Origin: Paenibacillus_AB hodogayensis
GTDB taxonomy: Bacteria; Bacillota; Bacilli; Paenibacillales; NBRC-103111
Length of the DNA stretch: 64,000 bases
Reading direction: 5' to 3'
Assembly (NCBI RefSeq): GCF_039536325.1
Contig: NZ_BAAAYO010000017.1
Location: forward strand, 62,001 to 126,000
Shown: positions 9,799 through 18,890 of the stretch, in pieces
Layout: each line of letters opens with the position of its first letter
Numbering within the stretch: the stretch's first letter is position 1
Made by a program: the position numbers and the translations under genes
Notes under the pieces: generated by a model
What the model saw: only the letters and a program-made list of their open reading frames with translations
Told to the model about the DNA's origin: nothing
Database searches by the model: none

Positions 9799-10540
9799 AT
9801 GGCGACTTATGCGCGCTGGCCTGTGTTCCTTACACGGCCTGACGGGAGTGGGATGGCGCGATGCATTTGGTGTTATGAACAAGTGGAGCCAGAAAATCGG
9901 CGGCGACATTCCGTACTGCTGCTTCCTGCCGGAATGCCGGAAGGGCTGGACGGCCTGCTGATCGGCTGCCAGGCGCTGTCGATGGACCGCAACGTACATA
10001 CGGGCTTGCGCATGCAGCCCAATATGCACCTCGTCGGCGAGGTGGCCGGCACGGCCGCCGCTATGTGCTGCGCGGCCGGAGTCCAGCCAAGCGAGCTACC
10101 GGCGGCTCAACGGCAAAGACGGCTGGTCCGGTGCGGCGTGTTGGGAGAGGCGGACCTTAGCCGGCCGAACGCCCCGTGGGTCGTGCTGGGCGATGACAAA
10201 CGCGAGACCGGCGTCTGGACGGCCGCTTACGTCCGCAGCCCGCAAAGGCTCTAGCTGCTTATCGCCGCGCTTGGCACGGACGACGAAGGCGCGGCGCTGT
10301 GGTGGCTGCGTCAGTCCGGCCGCGGCGACTCCGATGCGCTGCCGAGCCACGCCGACCGGACGCCGCCGCGCTGGATCGCCTGCCTGCTGGCGCTCCAGGA
10401 GCTACTCGAGCCGGCGAAGACCCGTTGCGTCTGCCCGACTATACGCGGGAGCTGTATGTGCTCCACTACGTGATTGCGGTCGCCGATCGACCGGGCGCAC
10501 GGCCTGCTACGGCAGCCGGAGCACCCATGATAAATGAACC
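9799..10540 (+). pseudogene. Decayed FAD-dependent oxidoreductase, C-terminal part
   Basis: Translation gives a run typical of the C-terminal FAD-binding part of FAD-dependent oxidoreductases found with glycan genes: LDGLLIGCQALSMDRNVHTG, then RMQPNMHLVGEVAGTAAAM. The preceding IPYCCFLP segment lies in another frame, so at least one frameshift occurs near 9930. A TAG at 10252-10254 interrupts the frame, yet the same frame continues meaningfully after it (IAALGTDDEGAALWWLRQ), so this is a nonsense mutation. A further shift follows near 10430. The N-terminal FAD dinucleotide motif is absent. The DNA is clearly more GC-rich than its neighbours. The intact gene at 23927 belongs to the same broad family but is not a close copy. 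Confidence 0.75.
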
Positions 10541-10564
10541 CATAATCCTGCCTATTTATTCGGA

Positions 10565-10593
10565 TTGAAGCTGTCCGCTTCATTGCATATAAT
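10565..10593 (+). promoter_or_regulatory. Predicted sigma-A promoter of the SnoaL-tailed sigma factor gene
   Basis: TTGAAG at 10565-10570 and TATAAT at 10588-10593 are 17 bases apart, 41 bases upstream of the ATG at 10635. Confidence 0.65.
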
Positions 10594-10634
10594 GAAGGTA
10601 CCGCCCTTCGGGGAGATCGTTAAGGGAGGCCGCG

Positions 10635-11591
10635 ATGAACGAGACCGCATTTGACGAACCATTATTTGCAAGCTTGAAGCCGGGCTTAACCTCGTTCTGT
10701 TACCGAATGCTAGGCTCCATGGACGATGCGGATGATGCCGTTCAGGAGACGAGTATTCGGGTCTGGCAGAGCTGGAGCACGTTCAGACAGGATTCCTCGT
10801 TCAAAACTTGGGTCTATCGGATTGCCTCCAACCTGTGCTTGGACAAGCTGAGACAATCTAAACGCCGCGCGCTTCCCGTTGACCTGTTCGATCCGGCCGT
10901 CGCCATCGTCGAGCCGCGCGACACGCTGCCGGACTCTGCCTGGATCTGGCCATCTCCCGACTTTGGGGGCAATCCGGAGGATCGGCTCGTCCGCAGAGAT
11001 ACCCTTCAGCTGTGCTTCATCGCTCTCCTGCAGACCTTGCCTCCGCGGCAGCGCGCGGTACTCATTTTGAAGGATGTATTTGAATGGTCCTCCAAGCAGA
11101 TCGCGGAAACGTTGGCGATGTCGCCGGCAGCGGTGAACAGCGCCTTGCAAAGAGCCCGAGAGACGATGGACCGGGCGCAGCTTCGCTCGGATGAGCTCAG
11201 CAGCATGGTCGTTCAACCGGAGCAGCAGCTGCTGTCCCGGTATGTGGAGGCCTTCGAGCAATTCGATATTGCTGCGCTCGTCGCGTTGTTCCACGAGGAA
11301 GGCTGCATGTCGATGCCGCCCTTCGAGATGTGGATCCGCGGCAAGGAAGATTTGTCCGCCTTCTATTCACTTACTCGCTGGCATTGCGAAGGTTCACGAT
11401 TTGTGCCCATTACGGTGAATGGCGGTTATCCGGCGTTGGCCCAGTATATGCCGGGCAAAGAGGGCTCTGGCCTGGTACCCTGGGGCATCCACGTCATCGA
11501 AACCAAAGAAAATCAAATCCTGCACGTTCAAAACTTCATTCATACGCCATTATTTTCGCGATTTGGGCTACCTGAGCGAATTGACCGATGA
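10635..11591 (+). CDS. Sigma-70 family RNA polymerase sigma factor with C-terminal SnoaL-like domain
   Basis: This 318-residue protein has an ECF sigma region 2 near residues 10-80 (including DADDAVQETSIRVWQSW) and region 4 near residues 130-185 (LPPRQRAVLILKDVFEW, then helix-turn-helix). An added domain of about 110 residues (LLSRYVEAFEQFDIAALVAL to the end) resembles SnoaL/NTF2-like folds. This architecture is the large-ECF type that I recall as the SigX5/TIGR02960 group, in which the C-terminal domain is thought to modulate activity in place of a separate anti-sigma factor. ATG 10635 has a TTAAGGGAGGCCGCG ribosome site. The downstream SRPBCC gene may be part of its regulon, since these sigma genes often sit beside SRPBCC genes. 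Confidence 0.88.
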   Translation: MNETAFDEPLFASLKPGLTSFCYRMLGSMDDADDAVQETSIRVWQSWSTFRQDSSFKTWVYRIASNLCLDKLRQSKRRALPVDLFDPAVAIVEPRDTLPDSAWIWPSPDFGGNPEDRLVRRDTLQLCFIALLQTLPPRQRAVLILKDVFEWSSKQIAETLAMSPAAVNSALQRARETMDRAQLRSDELSSMVVQPEQQLLSRYVEAFEQFDIAALVALFHEEGCMSMPPFEMWIRGKEDLSAFYSLTRWHCEGSRFVPITVNGGYPALAQYMPGKEGSGLVPWGIHVIETKENQILHVQNFIHTPLFSRFGLPERIDR

Positions 11592-11667
11592 ATTTCGTCA
11601 TTGGCATACGTCTATATCATTGAGAATAACCAAACGACGAATATCATGAGAGAGGTGTCTATTTAAA

Positions 11668-12093
11668 ATGGAAACGAGTCAACCTACGAAAGTAACCGTG
11701 CAAGCCGTTATTCAAGCCCCTGTCGAGAAGGTATGGCGCTATTGGACCGAGCCGGATCACATCACGAAGTGGAATCAAGCGTCCGAGGACTGGCATGCGC
11801 CGAGAGCCGAAAACGATCTGCGGGTCGGAGGCAAGTTTCTGACACGGATGGAAGCGAAGGATGGCAGCATGGGCTTTGATTTTGGCGGCGTCTACGATGT
11901 CGTGAATCGGCATGAGGCGATCGGTTACACCATGGAAGACGGAAGAAGAGTGGATATTGCTTTCGTCGATCAAGGGAATGAGACGAAGGTCATTGAAACG
12001 TTCGACGCGGAAAGCTCCAATCCCGTCGAGTTCCAGCAAGCAGGCTGGCAAGCGATCATGGACAATTTCAAAGCCTATACCGAACAAAACTAA
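11668..12093 (+). CDS. SRPBCC (AHSA1/polyketide cyclase-like) protein
   Basis: The 141-residue sequence shows the AHSA1-like pattern: APVEKVWRYWTEPDHITKWN near residues 18-37, LRVGGKFLTRMEAKDGSMGF, then FDFGGVYDVV, and a C-terminal helix with QQAGWQAIMDNFKAY. It is a small hydrophobic-ligand-binding fold with no known substrate. It follows the sigma factor gene by 76 bases and may be co-transcribed with it. A strong terminator closes the unit. The ribosome site is AGAGAGGTG, slightly far from ATG 11668. Confidence 0.85.
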   Translation: METSQPTKVTVQAVIQAPVEKVWRYWTEPDHITKWNQASEDWHAPRAENDLRVGGKFLTRMEAKDGSMGFDFGGVYDVVNRHEAIGYTMEDGRRVDIAFVDQGNETKVIETFDAESSNPVEFQQAGWQAIMDNFKAYTEQN

Positions 12094-12106
12094 TCATCAC
12101 GAAGAA

Positions 12107-12140
12107 GACGCCGGGGAAGATGCCCGGCGTCTTTCTTTTT
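12107..12140 (+). terminator. Intrinsic terminator after the SRPBCC gene
   Basis: GACGCCGGG and GCCCGGCGTC form a GC-rich stem with a short loop, followed by TTTCTTTTT. Confidence 0.9.
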
Positions 12141-12172
12141 GAACCCTAGTACGAGCGTGCTCTCCGTTAGCC

Positions 12173-12589
12173 TTAACCTTGTGCCGCATCCATGTTCATG
12201 TAGTTAATGGCCCACAGATGGCCGTCCAAGTCCACGAAGCCCCAATGATACATGAACCCATGATCTTCAGGTTCAGCGTGCAATTTCCCGCCCAAGGAGA
12301 CCGCGGTATTCACGATTTCATCGACCTTTTCCCGGCTCTCGAAGGCCAATGCGATCGTCATCTGCGCATACTTGCTCGTATCGACGGATTCCTTCTCCGT
12401 GAGCGTATTAAAGAATGCTTGATTGATCAGCATGACCTGCAGGTTGTCGCCGATCACGATGGCTACCGAATTCTCGTTCTCGGGGAATTGCGGGTTGAGC
12501 TCGAATCCGAGTCCGGTGAAGAACGCTTTCGATTGTTCTACGTTTTTTACAGGCAGGTTGAAGCTCGTGAATGCGGACGTTAATGCCAT
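12173..12589 (-). CDS. VOC-superfamily protein (glyoxalase-like)
   Basis: This minus-strand gene encodes about 138 residues of VOC/PhnB-like type. It begins MALTSAFTSFNLPVKNVEQS, has FFTGLGFELNPQF, and closes with WGFVDLDGHLWAINYMN, a pattern typical of the family's last strand. Proteins of this group are often annotated as glyoxalase or extradiol dioxygenase-like without a tested function. I prefer ATG at 12589 because the GAGGTG ribosome site is 8 bases upstream; an in-frame TTG at 12595 is too close to it. It is convergent with the SRPBCC gene. Confidence 0.87.
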   Translation of the reverse strand: MALTSAFTSFNLPVKNVEQSKAFFTGLGFELNPQFPENENSVAIVIGDNLQVMLINQAFFNTLTEKESVDTSKYAQMTIALAFESREKVDEIVNTAVSLGGKLHAEPEDHGFMYHWGFVDLDGHLWAINYMNMDAAQG

Positions 12590-12857
12590 TTTCAAAACAC
12601 CTCTTCGTCAAATTAGTTGTGTTCATTTATGCCTTCGTCTATATAGACGACAGCCGATCCGGGAATTCATCGGTCTCATGGATTCGGAAGCGTAAATTTT
12701 GAAAAATAACTTGGTATTGAGTTCGGATACCCGCCATTCCCGTAAGGTTGCTTATTCTTATTGTGCAGGGATAAAGATTGCACCTCTCTAAAAAGGAATT
12801 CGTCTGAATATATGACAATTAAAGGGTGGATATCGAGTGACGGAATGAGGGAACGGT

Positions 12858-13207
12858 ATGGAAATTAATGATAAAACCGAAGTACGAAAGAAAAAGTTCG
12901 AAACCGTCGCCATTTCAGTATTAGGTTAAATGTCTTTTTCATGCTTACATTTCTCCTGTTCTCTTCACTAATCGTACGTTTTGCTTATCTACAGTTCGTC
13001 GAGGGTCCGAGTCTCTAGGAACGCCAGACAAGCATGATCACGAAGGGCGTATCCATCCCGCCCATCCGCGGCAATATTTAAGATTAGGCGGGACAGCAGA
13101 TCGCATATTTGATCTCAACTCAGTCCCTATACTTTTTTCAAAACAGGCTTTAAGCAAGAAGCGGCGGAGGCGCTGGCTGCAAAACTCGTGCAGCTGTTTA
13201 ACGAAAA
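12858..13207 (+). pseudogene. Remnant of a penicillin-binding protein (N-terminal part)
   Basis: A GAGGG ribosome site and ATG 12858 start a 23-codon frame that ends in TAA. A second frame overlapping it reads RLNVFFMLTFLLFSSLIVRF, then AYLQFVEGPSL, then stop, then ERQTSMITKGVSIPPIRGNI. That is the membrane anchor plus P-P-I-R-G-N-I motif of class B penicillin-binding proteins. The same frame continues through two more stops to ISTQSLYF, and a third frame continues EAAEALAAKLVQLFNEKY. The transpeptidase domain is missing altogether. This is a heavily decayed N-terminal fragment of a PBP2-like gene, not a functional product. Confidence 0.75.
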
Positions 13208-13304
13208 GTACTTTTGAGATGCCGAGGGACGGGCAAAAAAGTTGAGCTACAGTATCCAACTCGTTAGAGTAGTAATAAATTGAAAGAATGTTTAAAAATA
13301 AGTG

Positions 13305-13333
13305 TTGCATGCATCTGAGTGGAAGGATATAAT
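13305..13333 (+). promoter_or_regulatory. Predicted sigma-A promoter of the Ldh_2-type oxidoreductase gene
   Basis: TTGCAT at 13305-13310 and a perfect TATAAT at 13328-13333 are 17 bases apart, with an A/T-rich region before them. The start codon follows 66 bases downstream. Confidence 0.7.
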
Positions 13334-13399
13334 TGGAAAAATAATTTTTAAGAAAGATGTTCGGTTGTACTTTGAAAAAGGGAAAGGAGCGCAACTAAA

Positions 13400-14470
13400 A
13401 TGCCTGAGTCAGTAAAAATAAGTATTTCTGAGATGACTCATTGGTGTAAGAGTATTCTACGTCAATGGGTGGAAGATGACTATGTTGTAAACACGTGGAC
13501 AGAAATACAAATCAATCGTGATATTATTGGTGATTTTCCAAGAGGTACTGCACGGCTCGAATCAATTATTGATAGAATTAATAGCGGAATTGTGACTAAG
13601 CAATTGGAAGTCACAACGGAGCATATTACACCAATTTCAGCTCGTGTTTTTTCTACTTATAGAAATTGGCCTGATGAAGTCGCCAGGAAAGGTGCGTCAC
13701 TTGCATCATCCCTAGCTGATACGTATGGAATTGGGATCGTCGCGGTGCCTAAACCGAACATCATTGGGGAAGGATTAAAACCGATTTTATCAGCAAACCA
13801 AATAGGGTTAATAATAACGCAAAACAACCCATTACTGAATAAAGGCATTACCGATCTAAATGTTATTGGTAATAATCCGCTTGCAATATGTGCACCAGGT
13901 ACCCCGCCCTTTTTATTTGACGGTTCTTTAAGTACTCATGATATTCGTCACTCAGCGGTCGGGCTAAAAGAATATGCTGACCAATATCGAATACTTCCTC
14001 CTGGAATCGTACAAGATGCAAATGGTGAGGCATCTCAAGACTTAAATATATTGTATAAGATTCTCGAAGGAGATCGAAGTTGCGGATCTTTTCCGCCCTT
14101 GGGTGGAACTAAAGGTCTTTGGTTAGCTATGGGTATGGAGTTTATTGCAGGTGCATTAACTGGAGGATTTTTTGGAAATGCACCAGGTAAACCCTGGGGA
14201 GAAGGGGCTATAATATTTGCATTTGACTCAAAATTATTTAACTCAGCTCATATGATCAAACAAATTCAAGATTATTTGAAGCAGTTTAAGACCTATCCAG
14301 GATATCATTCTTTTGAAATAAGTAATCAAGTAATGAGCAGGGGATGGATTGAATATCCCAAGAGTCAACTAGATTCAATTATTCGTGTCAGCAACAGATC
14401 AGGTATCAATATGAATTTCGAATCATTACGCTCCCTCGAAATGAATCAATTTCCTCACTCAGACTCATGA
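13400..14470 (+). CDS. Ldh_2-family NAD(P)-dependent oxidoreductase (malate/lactate/ureidoglycolate type)
   Basis: The 356 residues fit the malate/L-lactate dehydrogenase family (PF02615-type), which uses an atypical NAD(P)-binding fold and oxidises 2-hydroxy acids such as malate, sulfolactate or ureidoglycolate. Visible marks are NNPLAICAPGTPPFLFDGSL near residue 165, a PPLGGTKGLWLAMGMEFIAG segment with the conserved Lys and helix near residue 240, and ALTGGFFGNAP just after it. The length is normal. ATG 13400 has a GGAAAGGAG ribosome site. Divergence from the usual L-P-x-G-G-x-K-G pattern is small. The substrate cannot be assigned. It stands alone between decayed regions. Confidence 0.78.
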   Translation: MPESVKISISEMTHWCKSILRQWVEDDYVVNTWTEIQINRDIIGDFPRGTARLESIIDRINSGIVTKQLEVTTEHITPISARVFSTYRNWPDEVARKGASLASSLADTYGIGIVAVPKPNIIGEGLKPILSANQIGLIITQNNPLLNKGITDLNVIGNNPLAICAPGTPPFLFDGSLSTHDIRHSAVGLKEYADQYRILPPGIVQDANGEASQDLNILYKILEGDRSCGSFPPLGGTKGLWLAMGMEFIAGALTGGFFGNAPGKPWGEGAIIFAFDSKLFNSAHMIKQIQDYLKQFKTYPGYHSFEISNQVMSRGWIEYPKSQLDSIIRVSNRSGINMNFESLRSLEMNQFPHSDS

Positions 14471-14801
14471 ATTCGCAGGATTTCATCCTTATAGTTAAAT
14501 TGAAGAAAAGGATGAGGGAGAGCGGTAGCCCGTAGATGGGGGGAACGGGCATGAGGAAATAAAGGTGAATAGGGATCACCCATATTGTTCCATAATGCGC
14601 ACGTCTCCACTTCGCCCTAGCGATTCACGCTCCCATGTCTCAACGGGTCAAAGCCCTTTCATTCCTTCGTCACATCTTAACTAAGGGGTGGAGGTCGGTC
14701 TTTCTAACGGAACGGGTCCGAGCCCTTTTGCGTAACATCTCCCGATACTCCGTGCTTCTTGTCATCCTGCGAATGCATGAGCTGATGAGGAAAAAGTGGA
14801 T
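14471..14801. other. Intergenic stretch, probably outer flank of the IS110 remnant
   Basis: No convincing gene is present. The stretch lies directly downstream of the transposase stop codon and probably contains the end of the insertion sequence, but I could not locate a defined boundary. Confidence 0.35.
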
Positions 14802-15812
14802 TTATGCTGCTTGTGAGAATACCTTATTTGGTTCGTAAGCATTACAGCTTTTAGCCAAAGCGATTAGCATTCGTGCAACCTTACCAATTAATTTCATGAT
14901 GGATTTCATCTTCTTCAGGTTCTTTTCCTCTACATTGTAACGATGTGCCGCTCGAACTTCCGGATTTGTCATGACCATACTCATCGTCATGAGATAAAGA
15001 AAATGACGTAAGCGTGGCCGGCCTCGCTTACTAAGCACCATCTTTCCTCGCCATTTCCCTGAGCTAGCCTCAGCAAGATTTAACCCAGCATGACGAAGCA
15101 AGGCATTGCCATGCACATAGCCACATAGATCGCCAGCTTCGCCGAGTATACCAGCTAGATTTGTTACATAAATACCTCGTACTTCAAGGAGTTTGTGTGC
15201 ATAGGGAATGCGTTCAAGAATGATTCGGAGCTCATGCTCAATTTGTTCAAGCTGACGCTGAGCCAGGTCATATTCTTCAATTAATTGCCCAAGATGGAGC
15301 TTATAAGCATGAAGTGCTTGAGTGGTACCCACACTGGTTTTTGCTAGTGAAATGAGCAGTTCAGCACGTTTCACACCAGCATGACGCTTTACATATTGCT
15401 TCCAACCGGCAAGGACTTGTTCCGTGCTTAGTCTACTGATTTCTTTCGGTAAAGGGAAGAGCCTAAGTGTTGCTATTGCACTGGTACAAGTAAGAATTTT
15501 AAAGACCTGGCGAAGTTCAGGGAAAACAATATCTACCCAACGATGAATCTGATTAACCGCAGCATTGAGGCGTTTGGTAACCGTCTCTCGATTTGCCATT
15601 AGAATACGCAGTTCCTCGTAGTCTTCGGGATGGAAACGAACAGGGGAATAGTACCCGTTTTTGACCATGTACCAGAAAACGGGCTCTATACCTTGATCGA
15701 GGAGCCAACGTGCAAGACTAAACCAGTAGTGGCCGGTAGGTTCCATGCCAACGATGACGCTAGCGACCTCCTGATGGGCTTTTTGAGGCTTTTGACCTCG
15801 TGCGTAACCCCA
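14802..15812 (-). pseudogene. IS110-family transposase, 5'-truncated
   Basis: The minus-strand frame encodes the linker and C-terminal transposase_20 domain of IS110-family recombinases. Marks include VIVGMEPTGHYWFSLARWLL, then the later RGIYVTNLAGILGEAG, RHAGLNLAEASSGKWRGK and KRGRPRLRHFLYLM. Full-length relatives are about 400-430 residues and start with a RuvC-like DEDD domain. Here only the end of that domain remains, the frame meets TGA at 15813-15815, and no start is available upstream, so about the first 70-90 residues with catalytic acids are missing. The truncation point lies about 55 bases from a copy of the TAACGG-type repeat. It is inactive on its own. Confidence 0.85.
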
Positions 15813-15868
15813 TCATACAGAGGCGCTCGTTTTTGTTCAAACTCCAAATTATTCGTTTTACAGGAATT

Positions 15869-15951
15869 CTAACGGAGACGATAGTGTGGGGGAGCTTGCT
15901 AATGAGGGCAGCTCCTCTTATTCATTGAAGTAACAGGCAGGAGAGTTTAAT
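15869..15951. repeat. TAACGG-type dispersed repeat, copy 4
   Basis: It starts CTAACGGAGACGATAGTG, contains GAGGGCAGCTCCTCTTATTC, and closes TTGAAGTAACAGGCAG then GAGAGTTTAAT. Both halves are present, 61 bases apart. Confidence 0.75.
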
Positions 15952-16104
15952 CACATCGTCGAAGAAATTACAAAGCTCCGATAGAAACACCGGTTGAATT
16001 TTTCCAATGTCTCTCTTCAATTTACTAAGATATTTTTCTGATACGGGGCTTTTTCATTGCGAGGACTAGCTTCTGCTGCAACTACTTATTTGGGAGTGCA
16101 TGGA

Positions 16105-16887
16105 TTAGGATGGACAGAAACCAGGGTTCGATGAACATAACCTTTGGGCGAATATCGGTTTAAGCTGGGAGAGCGTTGCGAAATAGCTATCAATCGCGTG
16201 ATTAAGGTCTATTGCACCATTTTGGAAAGGCAGTGATTCGAAGGTTCGAACATGACTGTAGTAAAATTTTTCATCCCGTTTGGGCTGTTTGTAGATGGAT
16301 GGCGGAGTATGCGTGACAACGTCATATGGATTGGCAATACGGTAGCTGTTCTGGACATACTTTGAAAAAGCTTTCGCGAAAGCCGGATCTCCTACTCGAG
16401 GAGATCCATACGTAAACAGTTTGGGCGAGCTGTAAACGGTGTTCGCCACAATATCAAAAGCGCATAACGTCGAGAGTGCCGCACCGAGACTGTGACCTGT
16501 AATGTATAATGCTTTATTAGGTGATAGCTCGGCGAGCGCGGAGATAATCCCGCTCCTACCTGAAGAATAGATATTTGTGAAGCCGCGATGCGTGTAACAG
16601 TCTCCCTTACTATATTTGAACTTCGTTTGTGAGGCAATGATATCAGAAATCCAATCACTCGTTGAACTGGTTCCTCGAAACGCAATAATGATCTCTTTCG
16701 GAGATTCAATAATAAATCCGAATCGTTCCCATATATTAGCGACCGATTTCATTTGAAACGTATAGTTGACTGAATAATGTAATGGAACAACGAAGGAACC
16801 ATCTGTATTGGTAAATTGGGTATAGGTTTGACCGCAGATTGCAGCCAGAAAGATCGCCCGCTCTTCATAAACATCATTAATAACCAT
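16105..16887 (-). CDS. Class 3 lipase family protein
   Basis: This 260-residue protein belongs to the fungal-type class 3 lipases. The nucleophile elbow is G-H-S133-L-G, the oxyanion segment is IIAFRGTSSTSDWISD, the likely acid is D188 (NPYDVVTHTPP) and the likely His is H229 (LNHAIDSY). It would hydrolyse acylglycerols or related esters. No signal peptide is visible, unlike many secreted relatives, so the location is uncertain. ATG at 16887 is preceded by AAAGGAGGGCGGG. It is a monocistronic minus-strand gene. The C-terminal SSNPGFCPS tail has no recognised role. Confidence 0.88.
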   Translation of the reverse strand: MVINDVYEERAIFLAAICGQTYTQFTNTDGSFVVPLHYSVNYTFQMKSVANIWERFGFIIESPKEIIIAFRGTSSTSDWISDIIASQTKFKYSKGDCYTHRGFTNIYSSGRSGIISALAELSPNKALYITGHSLGAALSTLCAFDIVANTVYSSPKLFTYGSPRVGDPAFAKAFSKYVQNSYRIANPYDVVTHTPPSIYKQPKRDEKFYYSHVRTFESLPFQNGAIDLNHAIDSYFATLSQLKPIFAQRLCSSNPGFCPS

Positions 16888-17115
16888 CTGCGTCCCGCCC
16901 TCCTTTCCTTCCCAATTTATGAAAAGAAGACGCGATTGATGTTTGTTATTGAAGCGAGCTTGTTATCTTCAATTGATAAAAGACCGAAAGTTGGCTCACT
17001 CGCCTCAACAAATGATGATATACTTTTTCGAAAAATTGAAACGCTGTTAGCTTACGGCTGCCCAATATGCTCGAAGAACGTATTAAAGCTTTAGCGATTG
17101 AATTGTATCAATTGC
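16888..17115. other. Non-coding or decayed stretch
   Basis: This is the space between the divergent lipase and the next remnant. A frame of about 90 codons crosses the lipase start but has no ribosome site or recognisable motif. Confidence 0.35.
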
Positions 17116-17212
17116 ATGCCCCATATTACTTGTAACTCATGATGAGAAAGACGGTGGATGGTAATTTCTCGAAGGTGGAGAAGTGAATGGGTACCTTTTA
17201 AAAGTTGGTTGA
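17116..17212 (+). pseudogene. Short remnant of a conserved Bacillales-type hypothetical protein
   Basis: One frame reads CPILLVTHDEKDGGW, stop, FLEGGEVN. It resembles the ending of a small conserved hypothetical protein with a V-T-H-D...D-G-x-W-x-F pattern. The in-frame stop and lack of a start mark it as a relic. The assignment rests on this short match alone. Confidence 0.35.
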
Positions 17213-17331
17213 TGAAGACCTATTCAAACCATCGACATTCCGCAAACGGAGTGAGTGGTATAGGTAAGGATTTTGAATGATTATTTTGCCGAGGAGACGT
17301 AAAAATCTTTCTAAGGAAAGGTGATTTCGAT

Positions 17332-18873
17332 TTGAATATCTTGTTTGCTTTCGCCGACGACTGGGGACGCTATGCCAGCATTTATGCCGAGCACGAAGGA
17401 CCTGATTCTATCAATAAGCTTATCTCCACTCCGAGTTTCGATCGGATCGCCCGAGAAGGCGCGCTCTTTATGAATGCCTCCGTTCCGGCGCCGAGCTGCA
17501 CACCTTGCCGCAGTTCCTTGCTGTCCGGCCAATATTTTTGGCAGACTGGTCTCGGCGCCATTCTGCTCGGGGCCGTCTGGGACGAAACGATTCCGACTTA
17601 TCCGCTTGAGCTGGAGAAAAACGGCTACCACATCGGCCACACTTACAAAGTGTGGTCTCCCGGGAAAACCGCCAATGCTCCGTATGGCGGGAAGCGAACC
17701 GCGTATGTAACGGGTGGCGCCAACTTCGGCAAGTTTTCTCACCATGCCACCAAGCGCGCGCAGGAGATCGGGATAGAAGCAGCCAAGCGAGAGCTTCTAG
17801 ACGAAGTTCGAATGAACTTTGACTCTTTCATGGAATCCCGGCCGGAGGGAAAGCCGTTTTGCTATTGGTGGGGTCCGACCAATACCCATCGTTCGTGGGA
17901 GCAGGGTTCCGGCAAGGCGCTGTGGGGGCTGAATCCAGACGATCTCATGGGCCGGCTGCCCGCATTTTTGCCGGACGTTCCGGAGGTTCGAGAGGATGTT
18001 TGCGATTATTTGGGCGAATGCCTAGCGCTGGATACCGGACTAGGCATTATTCTGCAGCGGCTGGAGGAGTTAGGCGAGCTCGACGAGACGCTGATCGTCG
18101 TGAGCGGGGACCACGGGATTCCCGGAATGCCGCGAGGCAAATGCAATCTGTACAATATCGGCTGCGAGGTCGCACTCGCTATGCGTTGGCCGGGTCATAT
18201 CCAGCCGGGACGGGTCATCGACGACTTCGTGAACCTGATGGATCTGGCGCCGACCTTCCTGGAGGCGGCGGGGATGCCGGTTCCAGAATCGATGACGGGA
18301 CGCAGTCTGCTGCCGGTTCTGCTGAGCGAGATAAGCGGTCAGGTGGACCCGGGGCGCACCTTTGTCGTGACCGGCCGGGAGAGGCATGTCCCCTCCGCTC
18401 GCAAAGGCGAGTTGCCTTATCCACAGCGGGCCATTCGGACTGAGGAATATCTGTACATCATCAATTTTGAGCCGGACCGCTGGCCAATGGGCGCTCCCCG
18501 TGGCTTGGACAATCCGAATACCGTGCCTCCCTCCTACGAGGACTTGCATTGGAAAACCGGAGTCGCCTACGCCGAAATGGATGCTAGCCCAACTAAAGCA
18601 TGGATGATTCATCACCGAAATGAAGAGGAGATCAAGCCGCTGTTCCGTTTGGGCTTCGGTAAACGCCCGTATGAGGAACTGTACGATTTGCGGAAGGATC
18701 CTTTTTATATGGAGAATGTGGCTGACAGGTCGGAATATTCGGACATCAAGAAGAAGCTGAACGTGGAGCTGATGGAGGTGCTGCACAAGCAGCAGGACCC
18801 GCGGGTAACGGAGAACCCATGTCGATTTGAACATGCGCCATATGCCGGGCCGCTGCAAGCGTTTCAAAGATGA
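17332..18873 (+). CDS. Sulfatase (formylglycine-dependent, Cys type)
   Basis: The 513-residue protein is a type I sulfatase. The metal-binding acids are in FADD (D9, D10). The modification site is C56-T-P-C-R60, which fits C-x-P-x-R, so C56 would be converted to formylglycine. The C-terminal metal site is probably VVSGDHGIPGMPRGK. The C-terminal subdomain carries RAIRTEEYLYI. The enzyme would hydrolyse sulfate esters, for example on sulfated glycans. There is no signal peptide, so it is presumably cytoplasmic and acts on imported oligosaccharides. The start is TTG at 17332, as AAGGAAAGGTG lies suitably upstream and no ATG is available. A terminator follows. A 154-bp inverted near-copy of part of the gene lies at 21493. 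Confidence 0.92.
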   Translation: MNILFAFADDWGRYASIYAEHEGPDSINKLISTPSFDRIAREGALFMNASVPAPSCTPCRSSLLSGQYFWQTGLGAILLGAVWDETIPTYPLELEKNGYHIGHTYKVWSPGKTANAPYGGKRTAYVTGGANFGKFSHHATKRAQEIGIEAAKRELLDEVRMNFDSFMESRPEGKPFCYWWGPTNTHRSWEQGSGKALWGLNPDDLMGRLPAFLPDVPEVREDVCDYLGECLALDTGLGIILQRLEELGELDETLIVVSGDHGIPGMPRGKCNLYNIGCEVALAMRWPGHIQPGRVIDDFVNLMDLAPTFLEAAGMPVPESMTGRSLLPVLLSEISGQVDPGRTFVVTGRERHVPSARKGELPYPQRAIRTEEYLYIINFEPDRWPMGAPRGLDNPNTVPPSYEDLHWKTGVAYAEMDASPTKAWMIHHRNEEEIKPLFRLGFGKRPYEELYDLRKDPFYMENVADRSEYSDIKKKLNVELMEVLHKQQDPRVTENPCRFEHAPYAGPLQAFQR

Positions 18874-18890
18874 ACATTGTCCCGCTCATT

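Noticed and set aside
12859..12929. A short peptide gene of 23 codons starting at 12858 with a GAGGG site
   Set aside because: The overlapping frame continues as a PBP membrane anchor, so the short frame is the frameshifted start of that pseudogene.
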